Shown here: positions 34,901-45,525 of the stretch, piece after piece
Position numbering within the stretch: position 1 is the stretch's first letter
Layout of the letters: each line of letters opens with the position of its first letter
Assembly (NCBI GenBank): GCA_905233165.1
Contig: CAJODL010000003.1
Coordinates: forward strand, 62,001 to 126,000
From: an uncultured Prevotella sp.
Lineage (GTDB): Bacteria > Bacteroidota > Bacteroidia > Bacteroidales > Bacteroidaceae
DNA: 64,000 bases
Reading direction: 5' to 3'
Notes under the pieces: model-generated
Told to the model about the DNA's origin: nothing
The model's input: the letters and a program-made list of their open reading frames with translations, nothing else
The model's database searches: none
Position numbers and translations under genes: made by a program

Positions 34901-34935
34901 ATGATAAGCCAAATATAAGTGGTCATTCTTTTCAT
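31900..34935 (-). CDS. Secreted C10-family (streptopain/interpain-like) cysteine peptidase with C-terminal dockerin-like module
   Basis: A 1011-residue secreted protease. The signal peptide (1-23) is followed by a propeptide-like domain (PLYIFSRGENEGFVIVSGDD...IIGYTEGG, about 63-95). The catalytic domain has Cys172 in AVTGCVATAASQIAYYW and His317 in GWDGHAYVVDGYN; INFGWGDGWDGYF follows. A long beta-rich middle part (about 370-850) is of unknown role. The last ~65 residues carry two calcium-loop repeats, DANGDGEINMQD and DANLDGVIGMSD, as in type I dockerins. No cohesin gene is in the window. Homologues such as interpain A degrade host and food proteins and complement. The stop is part of a heptamer array. 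Confidence 0.88.
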   Translation of the reverse strand: MKRMTTYIWLIIGLLMTPLFSYADTVSKSEAWLKAQPYMKSQNSMSRAMRGISGVTGTDDSQPLYIFSRGENEGFVIVSGDDCLPDIIGYTEGGDYDEANMPPALKAIIDHYAEAVSEAQARGINKPYSSVTASSYDKDIPVLLTSHWHQNGPWNNLCPQRKDGGGRAVTGCVATAASQIAYYWRNEGLNGVSQYDTPTYDYGDAPVTSVIVKKGTPFEWDLMADRSTTSAGNAAMARLCVLMGTSAWLTYGSSTGGYIWNMQDVFQNQIGLTRGEYVEKNNYSQVAWEKMVISDLLLGRPILYSSYNKEKEGWDGHAYVVDGYNSASNTFHINFGWGDGWDGYFTMASTDRSAMGGRPDDQSMVYKIYSPNIDRQFDVEIIGGTLYQYLDNKINFGVTNNSSFSIDGLYLFYSETTSLPSGTTLDNAIGSYSGTINKGETVSATGSYYNVYQNTKGLYFIITDKNLSPLYVTETPVLVKASRSSLVLHNVAVDNGGVEEKTFKYQGKEITEKVYKVESGSSMMMSANFSNDVTGRYSSTHCVPVITGVVSSIDADGNCEIVETMVERDTVFEPKEIKDIPFEFHQLQPDVLYKASIGAKVGNGKSTLTWALSYDTECSDTVVFFMLSGSDMAIERDGSRVTITGTTFDKLEYRGIANDVTVTSIDLRGSSAKIPADIAVPANPNAIVFSNQPLSQGYNVVVNGVCDELRLQQGYNYDPADSFRALKASLQIDGTSCTSSSYYWNTLILPFTANTPVGMLARYYKDETKNTDASATMMQAGTPYVYLMTHTMECIEATDVDVYSVAQMPASIGYTGYIGIFSNAVTNGTQALTTGTSFDIAEAGIEMPSFTAYRTSVISMTNMNSTRGIDVGMQTLAKYCVEAREIVEQYRSERSVEVIGNFQQAINDAESLLTALPNVFNEIFNAQQTLRKAQQAYINNVLPTLRGDANGDGEINMQDAICVANAILGNPDASFDEKAADANLDGVIGMSDVMYIVNYVLNGKFPEEQGQ

Positions 34936-34994
34936 TATAAAATTAATTAGGTTTAGTTTCTATTTGTGGATTCAAGTTAGAAACAGCAATTTCC

Positions 34995-36158
34995 CTATTT
35001 AAGGAACCGACAATATTCGCTTGCTGCAAGCAGGAAGGCACCAGTGCCGAAGTTGGAGGTAGATTTTTTATCTACTACCTGCCCCGGAATAGCTTTCTCA
35101 CCTATCGGCTGCACATATCCGATGGTATTATCTGGCTGCAGGGCTATGGTAGAAAGGTATTTCCATGCCTTATTGGCTGCCTGAATATATGTCTTGGGGA
35201 GATATCCGTTATTTATACCCCAGAATAATCCGTAGCACATCAATGCCGTACCGCTTGTCTCGTAACCAGGAGCCTGCTCGGAGTCAAGGATTGAACGTGT
35301 CCAGTAACCCTCCTGCTGCTGACAGTCCACAAGGGCTTTAGCAAGCTGCTTGTATGTCTCTGCTATCTCCTTACGATATTTACTCTTCACCTTCTTGCCT
35401 TGCTTCTTTGCTGTATCAAAATCCTTCAAGACCTTTGCAAAGGCTGCTATTACCCAACCGTCACCACGCGCCCAGAAATCTTTCTTGCCGGCACGAGTGG
35501 TATGCTTAGGATATACATATTTACCATCACGGAAATATAAGCCCGTTTCTTTGTCATACATGATACTGTTGGCATACTTCCAGTTTGCATACATCTTATC
35601 GAGATAAGCCTCATCACCCGTAAGGAGGTACATCTTTGTCATCACTGGCATCACCATATACAGGGCATCGGCCCACCACCAATAGTCATCAGCAGAAGAA
35701 TAGGCCTCATAGGACATCACTTCCTTTGCCCTCGCAATCCATGACTCCTGGGGAGCAGAACTGTAATTATATAAGTCTATATATGTCTGGAAGCATATCT
35801 GCCAATCGCCAAAGAGTACATGTTGCGGGTCTTCACCATAGTTCTTGTATTTCCACTTTGAGTTATCTTTTTCTGTAGCGCCGAACCAAGCATTTTTCTC
35901 AGCCCATGCAAAAGAATAGTCATACCACGCCTGAGTCTTCATAAGGTCGTAAGCTTCCATATTGCCAGTATGATATACTGCATTGTCCCAAAAGGCGCTA
36001 AGACCGGCCTTGGTACCACCATATTCCGGGGCTCCGTGCGACTGCTGCCAGGCATTATTTACACGAGTGATGATATTCATTACTTCTGATTTCTCATCTG
36101 CCACAACAGAAAGAGAAAACAAACTGAAAGCTATTGCACTGATTAATATTTTTCTCAT
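34995..36158 (-). CDS. GH88/GH105-family unsaturated rhamnogalacturonyl/glucuronyl hydrolase
   Basis: A 387-residue secreted (alpha/alpha)6-barrel enzyme with a signal peptide (1-20). Motifs: YWWWADALYMVMPVMTKM (about 175-190, with the catalytic-type Asp), FWARGDGWVIAAFAKVL (about 230) and ETSGTALMCYGLFWGIN (about 310). Members hydrolyse unsaturated uronyl residues left by polysaccharide lyases, so a role in pectin or glycosaminoglycan breakdown is likely. No lyase or SusCD pair is adjacent, and it stands at the end of a leftward set with SPFH/NfeD. Confidence 0.87.
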   Translation of the reverse strand: MRKILISAIAFSLFSLSVVADEKSEVMNIITRVNNAWQQSHGAPEYGGTKAGLSAFWDNAVYHTGNMEAYDLMKTQAWYDYSFAWAEKNAWFGATEKDNSKWKYKNYGEDPQHVLFGDWQICFQTYIDLYNYSSAPQESWIARAKEVMSYEAYSSADDYWWWADALYMVMPVMTKMYLLTGDEAYLDKMYANWKYANSIMYDKETGLYFRDGKYVYPKHTTRAGKKDFWARGDGWVIAAFAKVLKDFDTAKKQGKKVKSKYRKEIAETYKQLAKALVDCQQQEGYWTRSILDSEQAPGYETSGTALMCYGLFWGINNGYLPKTYIQAANKAWKYLSTIALQPDNTIGYVQPIGEKAIPGQVVDKKSTSNFGTGAFLLAASEYCRFLK

Positions 36159-36192
36159 GGGGAATAACGTTGATTAAGATGTGGGTACTTAA

Positions 36193-37113
36193 TTATTCTG
36201 CCTTAAACAAATCCTTTATACCACCAATGGCCCCCATCATATTGGATGCCTCATAAGGCAGATAAACAGTCTTTGTATCATTACCGGTCGCAATATCCTG
36301 TAATGCCTGAATGTATTTCTGTGCCAAGAGATAGTTAGCAGGATTAGTGCTCTTACCTACCGCCTCGGTAATCTTATCAATAGCGATAGCCTCTGCCTCT
36401 GCCTTACGGATGCGAGCCTGTGCCAAGCCTTCTGCCTGAAGAATGGCACTTTGCTTTTCTCCCTCTGACTTTAATATGAGACTTTGTTTCTCACCCTCTG
36501 AGGTCAGTATGGCAGCACGCTTGTTACGTTCTGCCTGCATCTGCTTCTCCATTGCCTGCAGCACAGTAGCCGGAGGAGTGATATCCTGAAGCTCAACACG
36601 ATTTACCTTAACGCCCCACTTGTCGGTAGCATCATCGAGCACCTCACGGAGTTTGGTATTTATGGTATCACGAGAGGTAAGTGTTTCGTCCAATTCTAAC
36701 TCACCGATAATATTTCTCAATGTCGTCTGCGTCAGTTTTTCTATAGCATTAGGCAGATTATTGATTTCATAAACGCTCTTGAAGGGGTCAACAATCTGGA
36801 AGTACAGCAAGGCATTTATCTCCATCTGGATATTATCCTTGGTGATTACATTCTGACGGTCGAAATCATAAACCTGCTCGCGAAGGTCTATTGTATTAGT
36901 CAATATATACCTGCCACGATAGAGAGCCACCATCTCCTTTGCCTTGTCAATAAAGGGTATGATGATATTTATTCCTGGCTGAAGCGTGCTGTAATACTTT
37001 CCGAGACGCTCTATAATCTTTGTCTCTGACTGAGGGATAATCACTATAGTCTTTTTCAGAACTATTACTGCCAACACAATGATGACAACAAGAAAAGCAA
37101 CACCAAATTCCAT
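36193..37113 (-). CDS. SPFH/band 7 (stomatin/QmcA-like) membrane protein
   Basis: A 306-residue protein with one N-terminal membrane segment (about 4-20), a band 7 domain (IIPQSETKIIERLGKYYSTLQPGINIIIPF onward, read in parts) and an Ala/Glu/Lys coiled coil (about 185-260, with repeats SEGEKQS and AEGLAQAR). It assembles rings on the inner membrane and modulates proteases or lipid domains in known members. The neighbouring NfeD gene upstream is its usual partner. Confidence 0.9.
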   Translation of the reverse strand: MEFGVAFLVVIIVLAVIVLKKTIVIIPQSETKIIERLGKYYSTLQPGINIIIPFIDKAKEMVALYRGRYILTNTIDLREQVYDFDRQNVITKDNIQMEINALLYFQIVDPFKSVYEINNLPNAIEKLTQTTLRNIIGELELDETLTSRDTINTKLREVLDDATDKWGVKVNRVELQDITPPATVLQAMEKQMQAERNKRAAILTSEGEKQSLILKSEGEKQSAILQAEGLAQARIRKAEAEAIAIDKITEAVGKSTNPANYLLAQKYIQALQDIATGNDTKTVYLPYEASNMMGAIGGIKDLFKAE

Positions 37114-37138
37114 AATCCTTATATTATTTATGTTAGTT

Positions 37139-37582
37139 TTAGTTTATTTTTACCGTTAATATTGTACTCTGACGATTTACGACCGTAACCATTGCCCCTT
37201 TAGGAATAGCCTCACCAGAAGCTGAGATGCTACGCCATTCATCGCCCGCTATTCTCACATATCCGTAGCCGGAAGCAGGTATGTCAGTTGTAACAACACC
37301 TGTAGTACCTATCAACGCATCGGCATTACTCTGACGCTCCTGCTTGTCATGAATACGAGCTACAAGGGATGGCCTGACAAAGAATACACACAACACGGAC
37401 GACAAGGCCCAGAACAGAACTTGCATCCAAAGCGGTGCACCACACAAGTCAAAAATCATTGATACGATAGCACCAATAGCAAAACATATAAAATAGAGGT
37501 CACCGCTATTGAGCTCGATGATAAGGCAGACAATACTTACGACAATCCATGCCAGCCACAAATTATCAAACACCAATTCCAT
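37139..37582 (-). CDS. NfeD-family membrane protein
   Basis: A 147-residue short-form NfeD. Membrane segments lie at about 8-25, 30-48 and 52-70, followed by a C-terminal OB-fold (about 85-145: GTTGVVTTDIPASGYGYVRIAGDEW). NfeDs pair with SPFH proteins in microdomains. Overlaps the MlaF-like gene by 17 bases. Confidence 0.87.
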   Translation of the reverse strand: MELVFDNLWLAWIVVSIVCLIIELNSGDLYFICFAIGAIVSMIFDLCGAPLWMQVLFWALSSVLCVFFVRPSLVARIHDKQERQSNADALIGTTGVVTTDIPASGYGYVRIAGDEWRSISASGEAIPKGAMVTVVNRQSTILTVKIN

Positions 37583-38333
37583 TTTGTATATCCTTTACTT
37601 TCTTGAACAATTCTGATGCGAAAACGAGTTCGTTAAGGTCCTTATTTGTTGAAGTCATTACCTTTGTCTTATCTCCCTCCCACTCTTTCCTGCCGCGACA
37701 GATAAAAATAATATTATCACCAATGCCTAACACGGAATTCATATCGTGGGTATTGATGATTGTCGTCATATTGTATTCTACAGTAATATCATGCAGCAAT
37801 TCGTCTATCACCAATGACGTCTGAGGGTCAAGACCTGAGTTTGGCTCGTCACAAAAAAGATATCTCGGATTAAGAGCTATGGCACGGGCTATTGCCACAC
37901 GTTTTTGCATACCACCAGATATTTCTGCCGGATATTTCCTACCAGCATCAGAGAGATTCACACGGTCCAGACACTCTTGGGCACGTTTCTGTCTATCACG
38001 CAAGGTCATATCAGAGAACATATCCAAAGGAAACATCACATTGTCGCGAACAGTCAATGAATCAAAGAGAGCAGATGACTGAAACAGCATCCCCATTTCA
38101 CGACGCACCTGAGCTTTCTCACGTTTATTCATTGCAACAAAGTCACGACCATCATATAATATCTCACCCTTTGAAGGGGTAAATAGGCCCACAAGATTCT
38201 TCATCAACACCGTCTTTCCTGAGCCGGACTGACCGATAATAAGATTTGTCTTACCATTTTCAAAAACAGCATTGATATCCAGCAGGACATCTTTGTCTTC
38301 AAAAGACTTATATAAATGTTTTACCTCTATCAT
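37566..38333 (-). CDS. mlaF: MlaF-like ABC transporter ATP-binding protein (phospholipid transport)
   Basis: A 255-residue ATPase. Walker A GQSGSGKT near residue 34; Q-loop MLFQSSALFDSLTV; signature EISGGMQKRVAIARAI; Walker B YLFCDEPNSGLDP. The SGGM(Q/R)KRVAIARA form is typical of the MlaF/TGD3 group that maintains outer-membrane lipid asymmetry. ATGA overlap with the permease gene. The MlaD substrate-binding gene is not in the window. Confidence 0.9.
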   Translation of the reverse strand: MIEVKHLYKSFEDKDVLLDINAVFENGKTNLIIGQSGSGKTVLMKNLVGLFTPSKGEILYDGRDFVAMNKREKAQVRREMGMLFQSSALFDSLTVRDNVMFPLDMFSDMTLRDRQKRAQECLDRVNLSDAGRKYPAEISGGMQKRVAIARAIALNPRYLFCDEPNSGLDPQTSLVIDELLHDITVEYNMTTIINTHDMNSVLGIGDNIIFICRGRKEWEGDKTKVMTSTNKDLNELVFASELFKKVKDIQNGIGV

Positions 38334-39076
38334 GATAACAACTGTGTCAAAAAGACATCTGCAAAAAGGATTAATACACTTGAAGACACTACAGCAGATG
38401 TAGATGCCTTACCAACTTCTACAGAACCGCCCTCAACGGTATAGCCGCAGAAAGCAGATACGCTGGCTATGATAAAAGCAAACACTAAACTCTTGATTAT
38501 TGACATCCACACAAACCAAGAATTGAAGGAATGCTGCAAGCCGAGAGTCAAGTCATCCGGAGTAAGGATATGACCAATATAAGCCGTCGCATAAGCGCCA
38601 ACAATACCCATCACATCTGCAAATATCACCAAAGCTGGCATCAATGTCATAAGTCCTAGCACTTTTGGCGCAATGAGATAGTTTGCACTATTAACACCCA
38701 TTATGTCGAGAGCATCTATCTGTTGGGTAACACGCATAGTACCAAGTTCTGAAGCAATATTTGAGCCTACCTTGCCCGCAAGGATAAGACACATAATAGA
38801 ACTGGAGAACTCCAATAACATAATCTCACGAGTAGTATATCCGCTGACCCATCGAGGCATCCAAGGTGACTGGATATTCAGTTTCATCTGAATACAAATT
38901 ACAGCACCAATAAAAAAAGATATAAGAAGCACAATGCCGATAGAATCAACACCTAACGATGCCATTTCCTTCACATACTGCTTTCCAAACATACGCATTT
39001 TGTCAGGAATAGCAATAGCTCGCCACATCAGGACGAGGTAGTTTCCGAAAGTTTGTAAATAATTAATTAAAAACAT
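38330..39076 (-). CDS. mlaE: MlaE-like ABC transporter permease
   Basis: A 248-residue MlaE/YrbE permease with five to six membrane segments. Signatures: SFFIGAVICIQMKLNI (about 55), ELGTMRVTQQIDALDIMGVNSANYLIAPKVLG in its parts (about 120-150) and CGYTVEGGSVEVGKA (about 205). ATG at 39076 is preferred: an in-frame ATG at 39100 lies inside the promoter -7 box. Works with the ATPase encoded next. Confidence 0.9.
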   Translation of the reverse strand: MFLINYLQTFGNYLVLMWRAIAIPDKMRMFGKQYVKEMASLGVDSIGIVLLISFFIGAVICIQMKLNIQSPWMPRWVSGYTTREIMLLEFSSSIMCLILAGKVGSNIASELGTMRVTQQIDALDIMGVNSANYLIAPKVLGLMTLMPALVIFADVMGIVGAYATAYIGHILTPDDLTLGLQHSFNSWFVWMSIIKSLVFAFIIASVSAFCGYTVEGGSVEVGKASTSAVVSSSVLILFADVFLTQLLS

Positions 39077-39097
39077 AGTATAATTACACTTGCGATG

Positions 39098-39129
39098 CAA
39101 AGGTACGATTAAGTTATGAATAATGCAAA
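39098..39129 (-). promoter_or_regulatory. Promoter of the mlaE-mlaF-NfeD-SPFH unit
   Basis: Minus strand TTTG (39126-39129), 20 bases, TACCTTTG (39098-39105). Divergent from the gtrA promoter 26 bases away. Confidence 0.82.
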
Positions 39130-39155
39130 AAAAAGAGAAATTTTTATTCTATTAT

Positions 39156-39186
39156 TTTGTCAGTTTATATTTTTTCTATATCTTTG
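39156..39186 (+). promoter_or_regulatory. Promoter of the GtrA - oxidoreductase - membrane transferase unit
   Basis: TTTG (39156-39159), 19 bases, TATCTTTG (39179-39186). It excludes the upstream in-frame ATG at 39123 as the start of the GtrA gene and leaves a 5' UTR of about 90 bases if ATG 39282 is used. Confidence 0.8.
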
Positions 39187-39281
39187 CGTACAAATTTCAT
39201 AACATTTTCAAAAAAAATCATTTCTTGAATACTAAAACAACAATCCATCAACTAATAAGCAAAGAAACGGACAATTGGATA

Positions 39282-39671
39282 ATGCAGTTGTTCAGATACA
39301 CTATTGTGGGAGGAATCGCCTTCTGTGTAGATTACGGATTGCTCTATCTCCTGACAGAATACATCCACTTTCACTACCTCATTTCTGCTACCATATCATT
39401 TCTGGCAGGTCTAGTGGTAAACTACATCCTAACGACATGGTGGATATTCAGACATCACAAGCTATCCAACAGGACTTTGGAATTTATTATATACGGAATA
39501 ATAGGTCTTGTAGGTCTCTTGTTCAATAATATGTTGATGTACTTTTTTACAGACATACTACATTTTCACTATATGCTATCCAAGCTCATCACCGCAATAC
39601 TGGTTATGGGTTGGAATTTTTTCGGACGAAAGATTATCCTTTTTAAGAACAATACATCAAATGACGTGTAA
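39282..39671 (+). CDS. GtrA-family membrane protein (polyprenyl-linked sugar flippase-like)
   Basis: A 129-residue protein with four membrane segments. It starts MQLFRYTIVGGIAFCVDYGLLYLL and ends with WNFFGRKIILF, the GtrA family pattern. GtrA-like proteins help move undecaprenyl-phosphate sugars across the inner membrane for surface glycan modification. The start follows from the promoter position and the family. Four bases upstream of the oxidoreductase. Confidence 0.85.
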   Translation: MQLFRYTIVGGIAFCVDYGLLYLLTEYIHFHYLISATISFLAGLVVNYILTTWWIFRHHKLSNRTLEFIIYGIIGLVGLLFNNMLMYFFTDILHFHYMLSKLITAILVMGWNFFGRKIILFKNNTSNDV

Positions 39672-39674
39672 GAT

Positions 39675-41228
39675 ATGAAGAAAGCTATCATTGCAGGAGC
39701 AGGCCCTGCAGGATTGACAGCCGCCTGTGAACTATTGAGTCAGACTGACATACACCCCATCATAATGGAAAAGAGCGATGTTATTGGAGGCATTTCACAG
39801 ACGGTGAAATACAAAGGCAATCGTATGGACATAGGCGGACACCGTTTCTTCAGTAAAAGTAAACGCGTGACAGACTTCTGGCAACACCTTATGCCATCAC
39901 AAGGTAAGCCGTCGAAAGACGACATCCTCATAGGACGCAAGGTTGAAACCAGCAAAGACGGTCCTGACCCAGAGATTTCCGAAAGGGTGATGCTGCAACG
40001 CCAAAGGGTTTCAAGGATATTCTATTTGCGCCATTTCTTTGACTATCCTATATCACTTAAATGGCGGTTATTTACTAACATGGGGATATGGCGCACCATC
40101 AAGGCTGGATGCGGATATATCGCTGCCACTATTCACAAAAGGCCAGAGAACTCTTTGGAGAACTTCTACATAAACCGCTTCGGAAAGCCGCTGTATAGTA
40201 TGTTCTTCGAAGACTACACGGAAAAGGTGTGGGGAATACATCCTTCCAAATTAGGTGCTGACTGGGGAGCACAACGTGTAAAAGGCCTTTCAATACTTAC
40301 GGTGTTGAAGGATATGATAACAAAAAGCATCGGCACAAAGGGAAAGAAAGAGGTAGAGACATCACTAATCGAGTCCTTCGTATATCCCAAGCTGGGACCA
40401 GGTCAACTATGGGAAACAGCAGCCCAAGAGGTAATCGACAAAGGTGGAGAAGTGAAAATGGAGAGTTGTGTCACTAACATACACATAAACGAAAATGCCG
40501 TAGATTATATAGAGGTTACCGACAAGACAGGAACGGTAACAAGGGAAGAATGTGACTATTTCCTCAGTTCTATGCCTATAAAGGACCTTATCACTGCCAT
40601 CTCCGGAATCAAAATACCTGAAGATGTCAAGAAGATAGCCCAAGAACTACCCTACCGCGACTTCATCACCGTCGGCATCTTGGCAAAGAAGTTATCAATG
40701 AAAAACGAGACCCACATGGCAACATACAAGAATCGCATTCCTGACACATGGATATATATCCAAGAGCCAGACGTAAAAGTGGGACGTTTGCAAATATTCA
40801 ACAATTGGTCACCCTACCTCATTAACGACTACGAAAACACAATGTGGATAGGAATGGAATATTTCTGCTCCGAAGGGGATAAACTATGGAATATGCCGAA
40901 AGATGACTTTATCAAGATGGCTATCAAGGAATTGATATCCATAGGATTCATTGAGGCTGATGATGTTCTTGATGCTACACAGGTGAAGATACAGAAAGCG
41001 TATCCAAGTTACTTCGGTAGCTATTATGAGATAGACAAGGTTAAGAATTTCCTTGACAAAATAGATAATCTGTATTGCATCGGACGCAACGGACAACACA
41101 GATACAACAATATGGACCACTCTATGCTGACAGCAATGGAGACTATTGACATTATTAAAAAAGGTATTACCGACAAAACTTCTATATGGTCTGTTAATAC
41201 AGAAGAAGAATACCATGAAACTAAGTAA
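39675..41228 (+). CDS. FAD/NAD(P)-dependent oxidoreductase, protoporphyrinogen-oxidase/UDP-galactopyranose-mutase-like fold
   Basis: A 517-residue flavoprotein of the amine-oxidase superfamily. The FAD dinucleotide motif [14 protein letters not shown] (8-21) is followed by [14 protein letters not shown] and [27 protein letters not shown] is near residue 175; a C-terminal [20 protein letters not shown] closes the FAD site. The enzyme's substrate is unknown. Its position between a GtrA protein and a multi-membrane transferase-like protein suggests modification of lipid-linked or surface sugars rather than haem synthesis. Confidence 0.78.
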   Translation: MKKAIIAGAGPAGLTAACELLSQTDIHPIIMEKSDVIGGISQTVKYKGNRMDIGGHRFFSKSKRVTDFWQHLMPSQGKPSKDDILIGRKVETSKDGPDPEISERVMLQRQRVSRIFYLRHFFDYPISLKWRLFTNMGIWRTIKAGCGYIAATIHKRPENSLENFYINRFGKPLYSMFFEDYTEKVWGIHPSKLGADWGAQRVKGLSILTVLKDMITKSIGTKGKKEVETSLIESFVYPKLGPGQLWETAAQEVIDKGGEVKMESCVTNIHINENAVDYIEVTDKTGTVTREECDYFLSSMPIKDLITAISGIKIPEDVKKIAQELPYRDFITVGILAKKLSMKNETHMATYKNRIPDTWIYIQEPDVKVGRLQIFNNWSPYLINDYENTMWIGMEYFCSEGDKLWNMPKDDFIKMAIKELISIGFIEADDVLDATQVKIQKAYPSYFGSYYEIDKVKNFLDKIDNLYCIGRNGQHRYNNMDHSMLTAMETIDIIKKGITDKTSIWSVNTEEEYHETK

Positions 41229-42465
41229 GGATTTGCAAATAATCTATAGTCTCGCCATCCTGGAAGCCATACTTCTCATCATAGGCCCAGGAGCGAAATA
41301 CATGAACGAAATCGACACTCTGTCGTATATGGATGCATGGGAATATTTCTCTAATGGCACTATTGATTTATTACGCACTCCTGTATATCCAGCCATAATC
41401 GGAATATTGAAGGATCTGTGCGGAACACCTACATGTTACTGGATAACAGTATTTATACAACATCTGGTTTTTCTCTTTTCCATCGGGATTTTCCATAGTA
41501 CTATCAGCAGTCTCGTCAAATCAGAGCGTATCAGTTTTTGGATAACACTGTTCTATGCCACCTTTCCTGCATATACTTTCAATAACAACTGGATACTGAC
41601 ACAATCATTCGCACTAAGCGGATGTGTATTCCTTATTTATAGTATTATAAGGCTACGGAAGACCCCCACCATAGTCAACGGAACCCTTTTCACCTCCCTG
41701 TTATTATTCCTTTTATTCCTAAGACCTGGCTATCTATACCTTCTACCAGTACTTGCAGTATCGTGGTCCCTATGCTTTCTTGAAAAGAAGCGTAAAGTAG
41801 CAGCCATCGGAATCGCAGGAGTATTAATAACGACATCGTGTGCTCTTTGCTATATGAAGGCTTTCGAAAAGCAGTATGGACTTTTCGCTTTTTCCGGGAT
41901 AGGAGTCAGAAATCAGTTTTTCATTGCACAGGATGCAGGATTTCTGGACACCAACTCTAAATTAGTGAAGGGATATAACGAAACCTACGACAAAGTATAT
42001 CCCCGACATCATAACTGGGCAGAAGTCGATAGATTCTTTTATGCGAAATATAGTCTCACCGAGATAAACGATACTGTCACAAAAGCGTTTCGCCAAGATC
42101 CCGTCAGATGGGCAGTATTCTGTTATGACAGACTTTGCAGAACGGCACTGGAACCCCTTACAGAACTTTTTCAGATACGTTATAATGGGCAACTGATACA
42201 CATCATAGGACCTTTAGTCAATAGTGTCTATGTCTTTATCCTTTTATACACTATTTTGCTCATACAATGGATAAGGATAAAAAAGAGAGTTCCTTGGCTA
42301 TCCTCCTTCTTATATATGTCACTGGTTAGCAACATTATAACAACAGTAGTCGGAGCCCCAAAGGGAGCATATCTGTTGCCCGCCACCCCATTCTACTTGT
42401 TGCTGCTGGGACAATTTCTGTATTACCTGAAAATCACTCCAACAAAAAATATCGAATTAAAGTAA
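41215..42465 (+). CDS. Multi-membrane-spanning protein, GT-C glycosyltransferase-like
   Basis: A 416-residue protein with about ten membrane segments. The early periplasmic loop has [18 protein letters not shown], with Asp and Glu near where GT-C enzymes hold their catalytic acid, followed by [11 protein letters not shown], a common GT39/ArnT-like turn. A larger loop (about 235-320) is soluble. The sequence is too diverged for a firm family. ATG at 41215 overlaps the oxidoreductase end by 14 bases; an earlier in-frame ATG (41146) would give a non-homologous extension. Probably transfers a lipid-linked sugar supplied with the help of GtrA. Confidence 0.65.
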   Translation: MKLSKDLQIIYSLAILEAILLIIGPGAKYMNEIDTLSYMDAWEYFSNGTIDLLRTPVYPAIIGILKDLCGTPTCYWITVFIQHLVFLFSIGIFHSTISSLVKSERISFWITLFYATFPAYTFNNNWILTQSFALSGCVFLIYSIIRLRKTPTIVNGTLFTSLLLFLLFLRPGYLYLLPVLAVSWSLCFLEKKRKVAAIGIAGVLITTSCALCYMKAFEKQYGLFAFSGIGVRNQFFIAQDAGFLDTNSKLVKGYNETYDKVYPRHHNWAEVDRFFYAKYSLTEINDTVTKAFRQDPVRWAVFCYDRLCRTALEPLTELFQIRYNGQLIHIIGPLVNSVYVFILLYTILLIQWIRIKKRVPWLSSFLYMSLVSNIITTVVGAPKGAYLLPATPFYLLLLGQFLYYLKITPTKNIELK

Positions 42466-42483
42466 CAAAACATATATTTTGAG

Positions 42484-42514
42484 AATACCTTTGGCACTGC
42501 CGAGGGTATTTTCA
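42484..42514 (+). terminator. Terminator of the GtrA - transferase unit
   Basis: aatacctttggc-act-gccgagggtatt is a 12-base-pair stem with G-U pairs, followed by tttcat. It begins 19 bases after the stop codon. Confidence 0.75.
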
Positions 42515-42556
42515 TATGAAAATACTCTAAAAAAAGATAAAAGTTTTCGTTTTCGT

Positions 42557-42587
42557 TTTGGTTTTCGTTATTTTTTTCGTACCTTTG
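42557..42587 (+). promoter_or_regulatory. Promoter of the guaB - mutL unit
   Basis: TTTG (42557-42560), 19 bases, TACCTTTG (42580-42587); the ATG follows 30 bases later. Confidence 0.85.
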
Positions 42588-42599
42588 CGCGCAAATTAA

Positions 42600-44096
<1,497 letters not shown>

Positions 44097-44102
44097 ATCA
44101 TC

Positions 44103-45524
44103 ATGAAGAAATCAATCGCTAGTCGTCTTCTGATGCTTTTGATGCTTCCAACAACATCTTTTGCACAGGCTGACGACCCAATAGTAATGACTGTGGCAGG
44201 AAAGCCTGTCACAAAATCTGAATTCATATATTCCTACAACAAGAATAATGGAGAAGATGTTATTGACAAGAAGACTGTAAAAGAATATGCAGAACTCTTT
44301 GCCAACTACAAACGCAAAGTACAGGCAGCCATGGATGCAAACTTGGATACTTTGACATCATACAACAAGGAATTCAGACAGTATCGCGACCAACAAGTCC
44401 TTCCTACCCTTATCAACGATAATGACGTAGAGCAAGAGGCAAGAAACATCTATCAGCGTACGAAAGACAATATCGGTCCTGATGGACTTGTCAATGTCAG
44501 CCATATCCTGTTTATGATTGGTCAAAATCCAAGTGATTCCCTGAAATCTGCAAAAGAGGCATTGGCCGACTCTGTTTTCTATGCTTTGAAGAAAGGTGCT
44601 GATTTCAGTGCTATGGCGACAAGCATGAGTGATGACAAAGGTAGTGCAATGCGTGGCGGAGAAGTAGGTTGGATAAGCAAAGGCCAGACACTGCCTGCTT
44701 TTGAGGAGGCTGTCTTCTCTATGAAGGATGGCGAGATTAGCAAGCCGGTTCTTACGGAAGTTGGTTACCATATTATAAAGGTAACAGGACATAAGCAACT
44801 GGAGCCATATGATACTCTGAAGAGTGATATCTATAATTTCATTGAGAGAAGACATATCCGTGAATCATTGGCTCAGACACGTCTGAAGGCTATCTCTGCA
44901 GCAAAGGGACAGACTCCGGAGCAGGTGATGGATATGCGTTCGGATTCCTTGGCAAGCATAAGCCAAGACATGAAATATCTCATACAGGAATATCATGACG
45001 GCTTGCTGCTTTATGAAGTTAGCAACCGTGATGTGTGGGAAAAGGCTGCCAATGACGAGGCAGGACTTCAGGCATTCTATAACAAGAACAAGTCAAACTA
45101 TAAGTGGGATACTCCACGATTCAAAGGTATTGCATACTATACCCGCGACGAGAAGGATATCGATGCAGTCAAGAAAAGTGTAAAAGGAAAGAGTTTCGAC
45201 AAATGGGTTGAGATTCTCCGCACTACTTTCAATAACGACTCCATTCTTCGCATCCGTGTAGAAAAGGGTATCTTCAAAGAAGGAGACAACAAGATTGTTG
45301 ACAAGGAGATATTCAAGAATGACAAGGCACAGATACGTCAGATGAAAGATTTCCCATATACTGCTACCTTCGGAAAAGTAATCAAAAAGCCAGAAGAGAT
45401 GTCTGATGTGCGTGCTCTCGTTACTGCAGACTATCAGGAATTGAAGGAGCAGGAATGGCTTGAAGAACTGAAGAACCGTTATCCTGTGGTTATTAATGAA
45501 GACGTCCTGAACACTATACAATAA
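44103..45524 (+). CDS. Periplasmic parvulin-type peptidyl-prolyl isomerase (SurA/PpiC-like)
   Basis: A 473-residue exported foldase with a signal peptide (1-22, ending TSFAQA). SurA-N-like helices (about 28-115) are followed by one recognisable parvulin domain (about 128-235: VNVSHILFMIG, GGEVGWISKGQTLPAFEEAVFSMKDGEISKPV, GYHIIKVTG). The C-terminal 230 residues are helical and resemble a second, decayed parvulin unit. Likely helps outer-membrane protein folding along with the next gene (one base between stop and ATG). Confidence 0.87.
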   Translation: MKKSIASRLLMLLMLPTTSFAQADDPIVMTVAGKPVTKSEFIYSYNKNNGEDVIDKKTVKEYAELFANYKRKVQAAMDANLDTLTSYNKEFRQYRDQQVLPTLINDNDVEQEARNIYQRTKDNIGPDGLVNVSHILFMIGQNPSDSLKSAKEALADSVFYALKKGADFSAMATSMSDDKGSAMRGGEVGWISKGQTLPAFEEAVFSMKDGEISKPVLTEVGYHIIKVTGHKQLEPYDTLKSDIYNFIERRHIRESLAQTRLKAISAAKGQTPEQVMDMRSDSLASISQDMKYLIQEYHDGLLLYEVSNRDVWEKAANDEAGLQAFYNKNKSNYKWDTPRFKGIAYYTRDEKDIDAVKKSVKGKSFDKWVEILRTTFNNDSILRIRVEKGIFKEGDNKIVDKEIFKNDKAQIRQMKDFPYTATFGKVIKKPEEMSDVRALVTADYQELKEQEWLEELKNRYPVVINEDVLNTIQ

Positions 45525-45525
45525 C

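Noticed and set aside
39123..39281. N-terminal extension of the GtrA gene
   Set aside because: The stretch spans the -33 and -7 boxes of its own promoter; GtrA homology starts at ATG 39282.
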